NCBI GenBank assembly: GCA_009602725.1
Contig: WELB01000036.1
Coordinates: 858,666-896,234, forward strand
Origin: Spirogloea muscicola
Taxonomy: Eukaryota > Streptophyta > Zygnematophyceae > Spirogloeales > Spirogloeaceae
Length of the DNA: 37,569 bases
Direction of reading: 5' to 3'
Part shown: piece after piece, positions 1 to 11,580 of the stretch
How positions within the stretch are numbered: the stretch's first letter is position 1
Layout: each line of letters begins with the position of its first letter
The notes under the pieces: model-generated
Told to the model about the DNA's origin: nothing
The model's database searches: none
Seen by the model: only the letters and a program-made list of their open reading frames with translations
Made by a program: the position numbers and the translations under genes

Positions 1-33
1 GGCGGGCGCCAGCGTCGCGGGCCGCGGCGCCAT
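1..33 (-). CDS. possible 5' end of a divergent gene (partial, weak)
   Basis: On the minus strand an ATG at 33-31 opens a frame that runs off the window edge after 11 residues (M-A-P-R-P-A-T-L-A-P-A). An Ala/Pro/Arg-rich start would suit an organelle transit peptide, but in DNA this GC-rich such a run is common by chance. No family can be named. Confidence 0.12.
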   Translation of the reverse strand, partial: MAPRPATLAPA

Positions 34-605
34 CGCCGGCGTGGGCCGCGCCGCGGAATGCGGCGGGGAAGCCGGGCCAGGGGCAATCAGCAAATACGCC
101 AGCCACGTGTCGGGCTGTCGAGGAGGGGAGAGGCTGCCGCGCCTCCCTCCCCGCTGCGCGCTCCCGAATCACTGCACCTCTCTTCCTTTCTTTCCCTCCC
201 TCCCCGCCGCCCCCTCATACACAACCCGCACCCCTCCCTTCCGACCCCCACACCCCTCTCCCCCCACCGTCGTCGCAATTTCGCCTCCCTTCTTCGCCGC
301 CGCCGCCCACGCCGCCGCGCCGCCGCCTCCATCGCCGCCGCGCCACCGCCACCGCCGCCGCCGCTGCCACCGTCGCCGCCGCTGGCAGCCGGCTCCCGCG
401 CGGCTGAGCTTTGCGGAGGAGGTCAAGGAGGGCTCACAAGGAGGTGCGAAGGCCCGCCAGAGGGGCCCGCCGGCCGAGCATCGGCGGTGGCCGAGGGCGG
501 CGGCGTGAAAGGAGGGAGGCGCCGCGGCCCTGGCGAGAGGGCCTCGCGGAGGCCTTCTGGCGGCGCCGGGGGGGCCCTCGGCCTGGATGCAGGCCGGCGG
601 CCGCC
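34..605 (+). promoter_or_regulatory. 5' flank / 5' UTR of the Di19-like gene
   Basis: GC-rich upstream sequence with a pyrimidine-rich stretch at about 175-290 and GCC-type triplets at about 296-385. Open frames cross it in several phases but none resembles a protein; they follow from the base composition. The next convincing coding sequence starts at 606 in the context GCCGCC-ATG-G, a good eukaryotic start context. No TATA-like box was recognised. Confidence 0.4.
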
Positions 606-2414
606 ATGGACGACCTCTGCGGGCTCTACTTCACCGGCAAGAAGCAGCTCGCCTCGGTGTACCTCACGCCGCCAGACGCTGGTGCGCAAAGCGCCAGTCG
701 GCAGAATTACTGCAGCTCGTATCTCGTATCGATGCCGTTGGCTGTCGTCCTGGATTCGTCTGGCAGCACGGACTTCCGGCGACTAGGTCGACCGGCACTG
801 ATCTCGCCTCAACGAGACGCGCCGACGATGACCACGTCGGGGCGTGCGGTCTCCCCACGCAGATTGCCACGAGGAGCTCGATGAGGACGACGACGACGCC
901 GCCGTGCCGTGCCCCTACTGCTTTGAGGACTTTGGAGATGTGCCATTGCTCTGTCAGCACCTCCAGAGCGGCCTGCACCCCGAGAGCAAGGCTGTGGTAC
1001 TGCTTCGCTTCTCTTGTACACGGCCAGCTGAGGGTGGCCCCCCCTGCTCAGCACACGAATGCCTGCAGTAGCCGGCGCGTCAGCTTGCTTGATACTGCGG
1101 CTGGTCATGGGGACTCTGCCTGCAGTCTGAGCCACCATTGCTGGCTTCGTGTGTCCCGGGGGTTGGCCATGTCGTTCTGGAGGGCAGCTTGCTCTGAACA
1201 TAAGGTCTAACAATGGCTTGACTTGGCTACGCCTGAGCCGCCCTTGCAAGTTGATCAACGTCCGCGTGCATCTCATTGTGGCCTGGCAGGTTTGCCCGAT
1301 ATGCAATGATCGGGTCGCCAAGGATGTGCTGGGCCACATCATGAAGCAGCATGGTTCTTTGCGCCAGGTCGGGAGCTCTAGCTATCCCCAGGCCGAGGCT
1401 ACAGAGTCGCTAGTCATTTGCACCTTGGTAGCACCGCTGCTTGTCAGCAAGCTCTGATTGATGAGCCGACTCTGACGTGAACATGAACCCCGGGCTCGTT
1501 CAGGATGAGGACATGGGGCTGCTGCAGGGCCACAAGCTGGCAGCGGCAGCTGGCGGCCGTGACCTGCGACGGCTGTCAACTGCCTCCCACGAGGGGCGGG
1601 ACCTGAAGGAACTTGCAGGCCTGCTGTTCATCCGGGATAAGGAGAAGCTCGCCGCCATGCAGCAGGCGCGGCAGCAGGCCTCCGACGCGCTCTTCTCGAG
1701 CTTTGTGGACACCCTCACCTCTGACGAGGGCTCGAGCCAGGCCACTGGCACCGTCGCTGCTGCTGCTGATGCTGCACTCCTTGACGAGGGCGTTCATGCA
1801 TCACTACCCGTCCCGGTGCCTGAGTCCAGGTTCGTGCTATGCGCTTGTGCCTCTGCTCTGCGCTTGTCCCTCGTATTTGAAGCAAAGGGTATGTGTCATG
1901 AACCTGCAGTTCAGAGTTCGCAGATGTATATTGATCATCTCCTGGTAATTCCCGCTCTGTCAGGTTGACATAGTGGCAGCATTAGAATACAGCTGACTGT
2001 CAGGAGGCAGCAGCTCTCAATCTCGTCGTTTCATGACTGTACTTCGTGAATCCATGGGCCATATTCTGAGCATCCAGCAATGTGTGTCAGATGCTTGGCC
2101 CTTCAGGGCAGCATTACTGTGGGGGACTTTAGGAGCAAGCTTGCAACAGTCTGCAGATCTGCAGATTTGCAGATCCAGACCTGACTGTTCTAGCAGGCAC
2201 CATAAAGATTTGCTTTGAGCTGTGGCATTACTGATTAATGTGGGCGGAGGGTATGCCTGCCGTGACAATGTGTTAGAGCTTCACAGAGAGAGAGATGCTC
2301 ACAGTGCTTCGCTTGCTTTGCAGGGTGGAGTCAGACATGATGCTAGACGAGGCGGCTACGCGGGCTGCCTTTGTGCAGCAGCTTGTGCTCTCAACCATAT
2401 TTGGGCACAGGTGA
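606..2414 (+). CDS. Di19-like (drought-induced 19) zinc-finger protein
   Basis: Five exons join in phase: 606-681, 863-996, 1290-1367, 1504-1829 and 2324-2414, giving 234 residues. After a short N-terminus (MDDLCGLYFTGKKQ...) and an acidic run (EELDEDDDDAA) come the two linked zinc-binding motifs of the Di19 family: CPYC...CQHLQSGLHPESK at about residues 39-64, then VCPIC...HIMKQHG at about 71-91. The C-terminal part ends in RAAFVQQLVLSTIFGHR, which matches the conserved Di19 C-terminal segment. In land plants Di19 proteins are nuclear zinc-finger factors linked to drought, salt and light responses; a role here is inference. The N-terminus differs from the usual plant one. All four introns are GT-AG and the stop is TGA at 2412-2414. 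Confidence 0.88.
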
Positions 2415-3059
2415 TATAGTGGCCCTCATTGGCCAGTTGATGGCGCAAGTGTGCATAGTGATGGGAACTGGAATCTTGGAATTTCCGTTCCTCTCCCGAC
2501 AGTGCCATCCCTTCTAGGCTGCTTATGTAGGCGTGATTTTGTATGGCTCGCCCATGCGGGCACAGTCGATTTTCGTTTGGCAGGCATTGATGACTAGTCG
2601 GTTAAACACTGGTGAATACGTGAGACTAGTACCAAAGTGCCACATTTTTAGTTACTCACCAAGGTGCAAACTCAGGTCGACAATACTGATTATTGACTTG
2701 GTCATTCGTGGTTATGGTAACTTTAGTCTGTCATAAGGGAGCTGATATTGCTCCACATTGAGGCAATACCAGCGAACACAATGAGTGAAGTTGCAATGCC
2801 CAAGCAGTCACCTTCAGCAGGGTTTCAGCAATTGGTGTCTCTGCTGGCAGCCAGTATCCAGATACCTTGCTCAGCTTCTTCCAATGTGCCCGTATTTGTG
2901 ACGCTAGGCTCCCAATGTGGCTGGAGATAGCTGCTGGTGACGACGACCATTCTTGGGCGGTGGCACTAGGACGTCTTACGGTTCTTGGCTGGAGACGTCT
3001 TTCAAAGACCTGCCTGTAGCCATTGGCCCAACTTATATGACTGGGGCGGGCATGCGCCT

Positions 3060-3180
3060 GTCAGCCTCCTGCGGTCCACGGCCCATGCCTTGCGTGCTGG
3101 CCGTGCTCTAGCTGCAGCCTCTGGCTTTCGTCAGAGGGATTGCTTTCCGGCTGCTAGTCTTTCTGACAGCGGCTCGTAAT
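3060..3180 (+). repeat. dispersed repeat, inverted copy at 30760-30870
   Basis: Read as protein, this stretch gives RSTAHALRAGRALAAASG with a nearby SLSD, and the minus strand of 30760-30870 gives RSMARALHLRAGRALAAASG with a nearby SISD. The DNA matches over roughly 100 bp with many substitutions. It is probably a retroelement fragment rather than a gene. Confidence 0.6.
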
Positions 3181-3224
3181 TAGAGGTCACCAAGGAATTA
3201 ACCTACCGGGAAAGCTTTGGGAAG

Positions 3225-3285
3225 TGGCTTTTCGGCCCCTTCGGACCTTGTCTATTCTTTTCGGGCAGGCTTTTCACAGCCCTCG
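3225..3285 (+). repeat. short dispersed repeat, copy 1
   Basis: A pyrimidine-rich segment containing TTCGGACCTTGTCTATTC and CAGGCTTTTCACAGC. Diverged copies lie at 3601-3655 and 11521-11580, all in the same orientation. Identity by eye is about 70-75%. Confidence 0.5.
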
Positions 3286-3534
3286 CCTTCTTGGGGTGAG
3301 CCGCTTACGTAGAGATTTCGCGTTGTAGCTGGGCGCACAGGGAGGCATGTGGCTGGCGTCATGTGCTGCATGTAACTTGCTCTGCCGCTGCCGCCACCGA
3401 GGGCTTGACTTGTCGTCCGCCTGACGGCCAGTGATTACAGGTGCCGGCGAGTGGGCGCCGGCAGCTCCAAAATCGTTGGCAGCTTCGGCGGCTGCGGCAT
3501 TCCCATAGCCGAAGCTTGCAGCCTGTGATGCTAC

Positions 3535-3740
3535 ATCCTAAACTCTAAAACTAACCCTAAGCCCGAACTCCTAAATCCGAACGCTTCCTCTGGCTTCCTC
3601 TGGCCCCCTTCTCGTTCTTTGTTCATTCTTTTTTGGGCTGGCTTGTCCAGCCCCTATCCTCAATGGGCGAGCCCTTTTCTTCTAAATCCTCACCACCTAA
3701 ACCCCTACACCTTACACCCGAAACCCTAACCCTAAATTCA
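3535..3740 (+). repeat. degenerate telomere-like CCCTAAA tracts
   Basis: Two clusters of motifs such as AACCCTAAG, CCTAAATCC, ACCTAAACCCC and AACCCTAACCCTAAATTC occur at about 3535-3582 and 3694-3740. They resemble the plant and green-algal telomere unit CCCTAAA but are imperfect and internal, so they are interstitial telomere-like repeats or promoter telo-boxes upstream of TBCD rather than a chromosome end. Confidence 0.6.
3601..3655 (+). repeat. short dispersed repeat, copy 2
   Basis: The segment from TGGCCCCCTTCTCG to CTTGTCCAGCCCC parallels copy 1 at 3225-3285 and copy 3 at 11521-11580. Similarity is by eye only. Confidence 0.4.
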
Positions 3741-3791
3741 CAACTGAGCATTGGCACTACATGCACGTCGGGCGACGGGGTTTATGACCGC

Positions 3792-3792
3792 A

Positions 3793-3838
<46 letters not shown>
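3792..3838 (+). repeat. CGG triplet microsatellite
   Basis: An almost pure CGG run of about 15 units, continuing imperfectly to about 3848. It lies about 140 bp upstream of the TBCD start codon, so it may be in the 5' UTR or promoter. Arg, Gly or Pro open frames across it are artefacts. Confidence 0.85.
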
Positions 3839-3839
<1 letters not shown>

Positions 3840-3980
3840 AGGCGGCGGCCGTGCCCGCTGCGAATGCCCGGCTTCCGGCGCTGCGGTAGCCATCTTGAAC
3901 GGCGCTGAGCACGTCAGGGCAGCGCTCGTTGTCGAGATGCGGCGCTGAGCGCCGGCTGCCAACCTCCGCCGCGCCGCCTC

Positions 3981-6900
3981 ATGGCGGAGAACGGCCCGGA
4001 GGCGGGCGACGACGGCCCGGAGCTGGAGCTGGCGCGCAGCCTTGTGCACGAGGCCGTCGAGATCTTGGCCTTCGTGGCCGCCGTCGTCGAGCGCCGCGGC
4101 GCCCTCGAGCCGGCGGCGTACGCCAGGGCTCATGTCATAGTGAGTGCCAGCTGCTCCCACAGAGCGGCGGCAGGCGAGTTACTGCCAGCGCGCAGCTGCT
4201 AATGCAGTCATCGTCGTCTTGGCAGTTTGGGAAGTACCAGCAGCAGCCGCAGCTCCTGGATCCGTATCTAAAGGACATCGTCCAGCCACTGCTGCTCCTC
4301 CTACGCTCCCTAGCTGAGCCGTCACAGCCCTGTGAGTCCCCACCTTCACAGCAATATACTGTCAGTGTGAAGATATAATTGCGATGACTCCTTGATTGTG
4401 CTACTTCTCTTTTGCACAAGTACTTTAGTCCAGCGAGCTTGCACTTGAAGGCTACCAGACCCCTCTTTATTGGCAGCAAGTTCTGTTTCTTCACCTGCGT
4501 GCACTTGCATGCAGCCTATGATGCGGACTCCTCAACGACAGGAAACCTTGAAGCAGTCCAGGTTCCTAGAACCTTAACCCTAAACCCTAATCTCCTAAAT
4601 GCAGCCACATCTGGGTCTTGGTACCTAGACAGTAAAGCCAGCTGCTGAGCTTGCATTGCACTTGTGCTGCCCTTGCAGTGAAGGCTAGTCTTACTCCTAA
4701 ATCTTACCCTTTGAAGCCTCCATTGCCATCTACAAATGCAGAAGGTGGGAAGGACAATGTACGTGCTGGCAACAGTGAGGGGCTATAAGGTGCTCTCCAA
4801 GTTCTTCCCCGTGGAAGCATCCCTTCTGGAGCCAGTGTCGGCGCTATTCAACAGGTGCCATACTGAGGTATAGTCCCTGCACGTCTGGCCACACACAAGG
4901 GGCTGCAATTGAGTGCTTGAGCTGATGTTGGTGGTGTATATGCAGGTGTCTGAAATGACTCGTGAAGCAACAAAGGACGTGGACGAGGAGGGCAGCTGGC
5001 AGGCTGAATACACCCTCTTGTTGTGGCTTGCCATGCTGGTCCAGATACCGTTTGACCTTGCCACAGTGGACAGCATGCTCACAGGTCTGTCGGAGAATCA
5101 ATCCCATCAGCACTGTTAAACAGCACTGCGCTGTAGTTGTAGTCGTACCTCTCTTTGAGTCAATAACGAAGCTCAGCTGGAAAAAGTGGTTTGGCCAATG
5201 CAGGACAAGAAATTGCACAGCCCATGCAAGAGGGACCACCATTGGCACAGCGCCTGATAGCCCTGTGTCAGAGCTGCCTTGGCAGCCCTGCGGCTGTACG
5301 CGATATGGCAGTTGTCCTTCTCGCCCGCCTCCTCACCCGAAGGGACATGTGTGGGCCTCTTTTGAGGTTGAATATGGTCAGACTCTGTAGTTCTTTCATT
5401 GCATGTCCACACGAGGAACCTGCTCAGTTCCCTTTGTGACGAGCATACACCTGGGCCGATGACCAGCGCAATATGTAGCTAAGTAGTAATCTGAAAGTAC
5501 AAAGCGTACTGTTACACTGCCATACATACAGCGGCGTGAGTCAGCTGCCTGACTGTTTGTCCAGATTTATGACGTGGTCTGCTACAAAGGTCGCGGAGAT
5601 GGGTGCTAATGACAAACAACAATCCTTGGTGTTCCTCATACCAGGAATCATTGCCTGCCTGAGCATGATCTTCAAGGTCATTAGCTTCCTTGCTCAATGC
5701 AGTAGCTAAATTGAAAGATGTTGGAGAAAGCTGTTCTTGGCTTGCTTGGAAGTTACTCAAGTATCTTCTCAATATCGAAGTGCTTGTTGGAAGGGTAGTC
5801 TTTGTGGCACTTGCTTCAAGTTAACATGACCTGCACTGCCTCCCATGCCTCATGGATGACTGTGCTGAGCATCTGCAGATGGGGGAGAAGAGCACACTCT
5901 CAACATTGGCTCCGCTGGTATGGAATGATGTTGTCTTACTCTTGCTGGAGTCCCCTATGGCACAACGTAGTCCACTCTTGAGGCGACTGCTCAGCAAGCT
6001 GCTGCATCGGATTGCGTTGATACACATGCCCTCCCGTGTGGCTGAGTGGCGGTATAAGGTGCACCTTGGGCTGACACCGTTAACCTGAAAAATCCTTTGC
6101 TGGCCATTCTACCTGCATGTGTACCATGTGTATTCATACTGCAAGTGGTGGGCTGCTTTGATGCATTGTCATCATTGTTCATACTGCACCTGCATCGACT
6201 GCATCTTTGCTCATGAGGCAAGTGTTTTTCAGCGTGGCAGCCGCATGCTGGAGCACAACTTCATCAAGACTGCCACTCTGGTCGGAGGCAACAGTGCAGA
6301 CATGCTAGCTGCTGAGATGGATGCGAAGTCTACAATGTCCAGGGCCGACAATGAGCTTGGGGATGACACACATGTACCCGAGGAACTTGAAGTTGTGGTC
6401 CATCACCTCCTAATTACACTCCGGGACAAGGTGACAGTGCATACCAACTTGCAGTCCAAGGCTTGCAGAGCATATAGTTCCAAGGCTTTCAGAGCATGCT
6501 CAGAAACTCATGATGGCATTACTGAGGGCTCTACTGAGGGCTCTGCTCTTACTTCACACTATCTTGCTCTCAGGATACAAGGGTTAGATGGTCTGCTGCA
6601 AAAGGCCTGGGGAGGATAAGTGCTCGCCTTTCAGTCTCTCTTGCTGATGACATCGTTCAGTCCATCCAAGAGCTGTTTTCGGCAAGCGAGGTAAGGATTG
6701 CAATGTGGAAGAGACTGAGGCCTTATATTGATTTCTAGGAGCCGCCCTATCATTTTTATTGTAGTTCACTGACGTGCCCATCTCAAGTGCTGCAAAAGTG
6801 CTGCTCCAGGGATATGGTGCATGGCATGGTGCCTGCTTGGCCCTGGCTGAGCTAGCCCGTCGAGGCCTGCTTTTGCCAGCTCGCTTGGCGGCAGTGATTC

Positions 6901-9900
6901 CACTCGTCACAGAGGTAATGTGGAAGCAAGAATGTCTTACTTTGACAACGTATTTTGATGGTTAACTACAGCACAGTGTGCGATAACCCAAATGGATATC
7001 TTCTTGTAGATAGTAAGATTAGCCAATCCTGCTTTCGCCGTCTCTGTATGAGGCAGGCACTGCACTATGAGGTGCGAAGAGGAGCTCACAGCATTGGAGC
7101 CCATGTCCGTGATGCTGCTGCATACGTGTGCTGGGCTTTTATGCGTGCCTATGAGCCAATAACAATTGGAGACTACCTGCATCTTCTAGCACCTGCTCTC
7201 CTTGCAGTGGCCACTTGCGATCGTGAGGTGGTGTCCAGCTCACCCATCAACGTTGGCATTCATGTCGAATTTGCAGGCAGCAGCAGATCAGAAATTGGAT
7301 AGTCTTTTTCCTGAGCATGGACTGCATGACCTCTTTTTAACCCAGCCAAGGACCTCGTCTAAGTCCTGCATTTGAGATCGATTTTGCAGGTCAACTGCCG
7401 TAGGGCTGCTGCAGCAGCCTTCCAAGAGGGAGTAGGGCGACAGCATGGGCACCTCAAGCACGGCATGGAGATAGTTGCAATCGTGGATTATTACAATCTG
7501 AGCTCCATGCGCCATTCCTGTACGTCAGCAGCAATCTCAGTGGCTCAATTTGCAGAGTTCCGCTTGGCTCTTATTGAGGAGCTTCTGCTCAGAAAGACAC
7601 AGCATTGGGTGAGTGCAGTCTGTAAGCTTTGGCTTCTACCATGCGGCTGGTCAACTGCAATAGTTTATGTGTCTGACTTGGACATTGCAGGTCACATGCC
7701 TTTGTCTTTACCAGTCGCTTTTCAATTGCAGAGCAAGGCAATGAGGGAGGTGGCAGCTGAGGCCTTGGCCCTCTTGGTTCCGCTGGATCCATCGTACTTC
7801 ATGAGCTCCGCACTGGACCATCTCTGTGAGAGCACCTTGTCTCCAGATTTGAGCTTGCGGCATGGCACACTCATGGCACTCTCCCACATTCTTCGTGCTC
7901 TGCCACCACTATCATTAGGTAAGCGACACATACTCTTCTGCGGGTCATATTAATATGATTGACTGCAATTGCATGTGCTGTGTCAAACAATAGCTACTGA
8001 TCTGAGATACTTGTGTGTGTACATTGGTGTCAGAAAGGCAGTCCACCGTTGCAAATGTCTTGTCAAGGATGGAGAAGTCAAGGCTTTTGAGGGGAAAGGG
8101 TGGAGAGATCATGGCGAGGCTTCCTGCCACTTTGTTGCAAGCATGGCAGCGGTGTGCTTGACCCTCTCAGCGCCCATTTTGGATGGCCTTCAGCAGCTCT
8201 TAGACGAGAATCTCACCCACCCATCCGAAGCAGTCCAGGTAAGCAATAATTGTAATGCCTGTCTAAGTCATGTATGTTTGTAATAGTTTCAGTTTCTATT
8301 CCAAGTGCTTCTCGTGCAGGCAATGCTGGCTTGCTCTTCTTTCTGATTGCAATTGCTTGTAATTTCCATAGGAGAACGCCGCAGCTGCTCTTCGCCAATT
8401 TGCTATGGCATACTTGATGCATCCTTCGCCTTCATCTGTTTCGGACATCTGCGAAAAATACTTAGAGGTCCTAAAGGAGGGCCCAGGGAGGAGGCCAGAG
8501 GCCTGCAGGGGCGCAGCTCTGGCGCTTGGAGCTCTTCCCTCCCAGCTGCTGAGACCATCCTGGGAGGTTATCTTGAAGGAGCTCTGCACAGCTACTCGAT
8601 GGGAGGTACATAATGCACACCTTTCCACGTGGCCCAGTTCCGTCCATGCTGATGACGTGAAGTAGCAGTGCAGTGCTATTGGTAGCTGCTCATATCTGAC
8701 ATTGAAGATGTGGCAGGAAGAAACCAAAGATCAAGCAGCTACTCAGGGAGATGCACAGACAAGAGTGAATGCTGTCAGGAGCATCGCATCTGTCGTACAG
8801 ACTCTGGGTGTTGCAACAGATTGCCAGGAGTCAAGTGGTACTGTTACTGGCATGATTCCAGTGAGCACAGTGCGAAGTGTAGTGCTGGACACGCTTCTGC
8901 CAGCCATGGGCGACTATGCCACAGACGACCGAGGTGACGTGGGATCTTGGGTGCGAGGAGCAGCTGTTGTCAGCATGGAGAGGTGCCTCCTGCTACTTTC
9001 AGAGGCAATGGATAGGGTCAGCAGTCACAGGTCTACGAGCAACTCCAGGGCAACGGGACTTGCAGACGCAGATTTCAATGTCAAGGTTGTAGCTGAGATG
9101 TCTAAGCAAGCTGTAGAGAAGCTGGACAAAGTGAGAGCTATCGCAGGATCGACGCTGCAGCGAATTGTGCATCAGGGCCTAGTCATATTGCCATCGATTC
9201 CTGGCTACTCTCCCTTGAAGCTGCTCATCCCACAAGATACCTCCATAAATTGGGCAGTGAGCACCTCTCCTGTAGACCTCCGTTGTCAAAGATATTCTTC
9301 ATGATGGTTTTGGGCGTGATCGTTGGTCCCTATTTGCAGACCCTTACATTGGAAATTGCCACTTGAAAGGGTCTCAAAGTCGTTGATCATGGGTCTTGGC
9401 AGGCTGCCGAGGACACATTCCCTAGGCTGGTGGCTCTCCTTGCCTGGCCAGATTTGCGAGGGCCGCTCCTGGAAGGGTTGGTCATCTCAGCTGGCGGACT
9501 GACAGAGTCCGTCTCCAAAGCTGCCACAACAGCACTGCTGCACTTCCTTGGCAGTGTTGCTGAGCCCCAACGCCGTGTATCCATTGACATTGGGCTTGAG
9601 TTTGTGAATCTCCTGAGAAGGCGGGGTCGCTGCGAGCGCGTGGTGCTGCCTGCTTACAAGGTTGCTATATTTGCAATTGCAGCATTTACTTTAGTCAAGT
9701 AGCAGTTGCCCTCAAAAGCTTCCATTTAAAGAGCTTGTTATTTTCAAGAGCTTGTTAATGACATTGATGTTTTATCAAGATTGAATAGCTGATAGGGCCG
9801 GGGCCTTCAACTCAAATTGCATTTGTGCTTGTCCTTGCAGACTATGAACACCTTGATCACCAGCGGAGTTATCCTGATTGCGGAGGTGATGAGCACTCAA

Positions 9901-10504
9901 CGCTTGCTGCAGAATGCACACCTAAGCATTCATGCCTTCTTGGGTATTCAACAATCAATGACGTGTCTTTTCAGGAGTGTCAAGGCTTAGGAGGAAAACA
10001 GCTTGGGGCTTACCTGGCGGAAGTGATTCAGGAAGAGCTGCAGGGACCTACTCTACCTTCCCCTCCCTCTCGTGGCTTAGGTGCAGCCTCAAGGGCAGGC
10101 CCCAGCGTCCATGTCCTACTGGCGGCAGCGCCAGTGCTATGCCAGCTCCTTAGCTGCCCTGCTGCAGTTCAAGTGGCGGTTCCACAGGTCCTTGCCCTGT
10201 TGGCTTGTCGTTATCCTCGTGTAAGTTACGAGCTCATACTCATTGCTGTTTACCCACAAATGTTGATATTGCTGATAGTGCTACATTTCTCAATGTTAAC
10301 TGGACTTCGTGACCCAGTTGAGCATTTTGTTCTCTGCAGGTAAGGAGCTACAGTGCGGAGCAGCTGTACTTGCAGCTACTCACAGAAGGCGAGGAGAGCA
10401 GCAGCGAGAAGTTGCTGGAGATCCTGGCAGTTTCTCAGTGGGATGCCCCCCTTGCCGAGCTCACCCACCCACTTCAAATAATCACACAGTTCCTGGGGAG
10501 TTGA
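3981..10504 (+). CDS. TBCD: tubulin-specific chaperone D (tubulin folding cofactor D)
   Basis: TBCD is a HEAT-repeat cytosolic chaperone that captures beta-tubulin and builds the alpha/beta heterodimer with cofactors C and E. Recognised exons: 3981-4139, 4226-4331, 4742-4867, 4946-5084, 5204-5348, 5565-5676, 5879-6058, 6233-6430, 6574-6690, 6765-6914, 7057-7227, 7390-7608, 7732-7918, 8034-8238, 8372-8605, 8717-9256, 9403-9660, 9841-9885, 9975-10220, 10340-10504; about 1,230 residues, normal for the family. Diagnostic blocks are [86 protein letters not shown] and [14 protein letters not shown]. Two problems remain: exon 2 (phase 1) does not join exon 3 (phase 0), so a small exon or other splice is missing at 4332-4741; and exon 14 needs a one-base shift near 8114-8128. 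The 8717 boundary could instead be 8708. Confidence 0.93.
4568..4602 (+). repeat. telomere-like motif inside TBCD intron 2
   Basis: The sequence AACCTTAACCCTAAACCC followed by TAATCTCCTAAATG carries tandem CCCTAAA-type units within the interval between TBCD exons 2 and 3. It is short and may be a chance or degenerate interstitial telomere repeat. Confidence 0.5.
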
Positions 10505-11520
10505 CACAGTTGGCAGTCATTCTTAAGCATTTGCTAGTCCATTCTTTGCTACAGACTTCCATGGGGCTGCCCTTGTGTTGCTGCTGTGAGTAGCTCTTCA
10601 TTGGTTGCTTGTCCATGTCCAGAGTCTGATAGCTGCAAATTGTAGTAGGAGCCCAGTGGTGATTCACTACTACTTGAGTTGAGTTGGCTACTGCAGGCTG
10701 TCACCGCCTGCTGCATCATAAGGTTGCAGCTTCTTGAAGAGAAGCAAGAGTGTCCTCAACCTGCCTCATCTTCCTGCAGTACTGGGTGGGGATCCACCTT
10801 AGGACATGACCGTGTTGGAGATCGTAGAATTTCCCTCCCCTCCAAAGAGATACAGTGAAGTCTTTGAGGGGAACAAGCCACATAATTCGATGACTGCTGT
10901 GGCAGACCGACACCGGCAAGGTTGAGGAAAGGAAGGCTGCACGAGTGAACCAGTAGAAAGTCAATGCCCCGTAAAGTGGTCAGCTTGTGTTAATTCACAC
11001 AAGCAGCTCTTCAAGTCAGAGGGGCCGCTCTTAATTGGAGCCACCTGCCCCCAATCATTTGTGTGTGCTTGTGCAAGACAAACACAGAGATGGTCTCTTG
11101 AGCCCTTCAAGCTGCTGCCTTCATGGAGATCTCAATGGGGATCTCAATGCACTTCTTGCTACTTTGGCGTGCTTGCTTCCGCGTGTGTGCTTGGGTGCGT
11201 CCATCACTGTTGCAGGATCGACAATGCACGGCTGAAGAGCTGCCAAGTTTTGAAGCCTGGCATTCACAATTACCTGTCCATATTTGACCCACTTCTTCAG
11301 CGATGGAGCCTTTGTACTCACTCGCTCTTCCACCCTCAGATTTCCTTACACCTGATGTCATTCCCTCTGAGATGGCCATCTATAGCCATTGCCCTCTTCG
11401 GTGGCAGCTTCTTGCGGAGGTACAGAATGGCGACAAGGAGCCTTTCTGTTTGGACACGTCCTTTGAGACCTTGGGTTACTAAGCTCCCCTCCACTCTACA
11501 TTCGTGCTTAGCTGTGTGGT

Positions 11521-11580
11521 TTAGGCGCCTTTCGGCTCATTGGACCTTGTCCATCCTGTTTGGCAAGGCCTTTCACAGCA
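11521..11580 (+). repeat. short dispersed repeat, copy 3
   Basis: This segment contains CATTGGACCTTGTCCATCC and AAGGCCTTTCACAGC and parallels 3225-3285 in the same order and spacing. It lies in the spacer upstream of the TM9SF gene. Confidence 0.5.

Larger units (their letters stand above)
2415..3980. other. repeat-bearing spacer between Di19-like and TBCD genes
   Basis: No coding sequence was recognised over 1.5 kb. The spacer holds a fragment related to sequence in the retrotransposon block (3060-3180), two copies of a short dispersed repeat (3225-3285 and 3601-3655), telomere-like CCCTAAA-type tracts (3535-3740) and a CGG triplet run (3792-3838). It should also contain the Di19 3' UTR and the TBCD promoter; neither was defined more closely. 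Confidence 0.6.

Noticed and set aside
41-786. Long Arg/Pro/Ala-rich open frames upstream of the Di19-like gene
   Set aside because: GC-rich low-complexity DNA is open in several frames at once, and none shows a domain.
3535-3740. True chromosome end
   Set aside because: The repeats are degenerate and short, and genes continue on both sides.
6431-6573. Small tandem duplications in TBCD intron 8 (TCCAAGGCTT...CAGAGCAT; ACTGAGGGCTCT) as a regulatory array
   Set aside because: Each has only two short copies and nothing suggests function.
10716-10964. Minus-strand 82-residue frame as a gene
   Set aside because: It has no family match, splice support or start context and lies in a repeat-bearing spacer.
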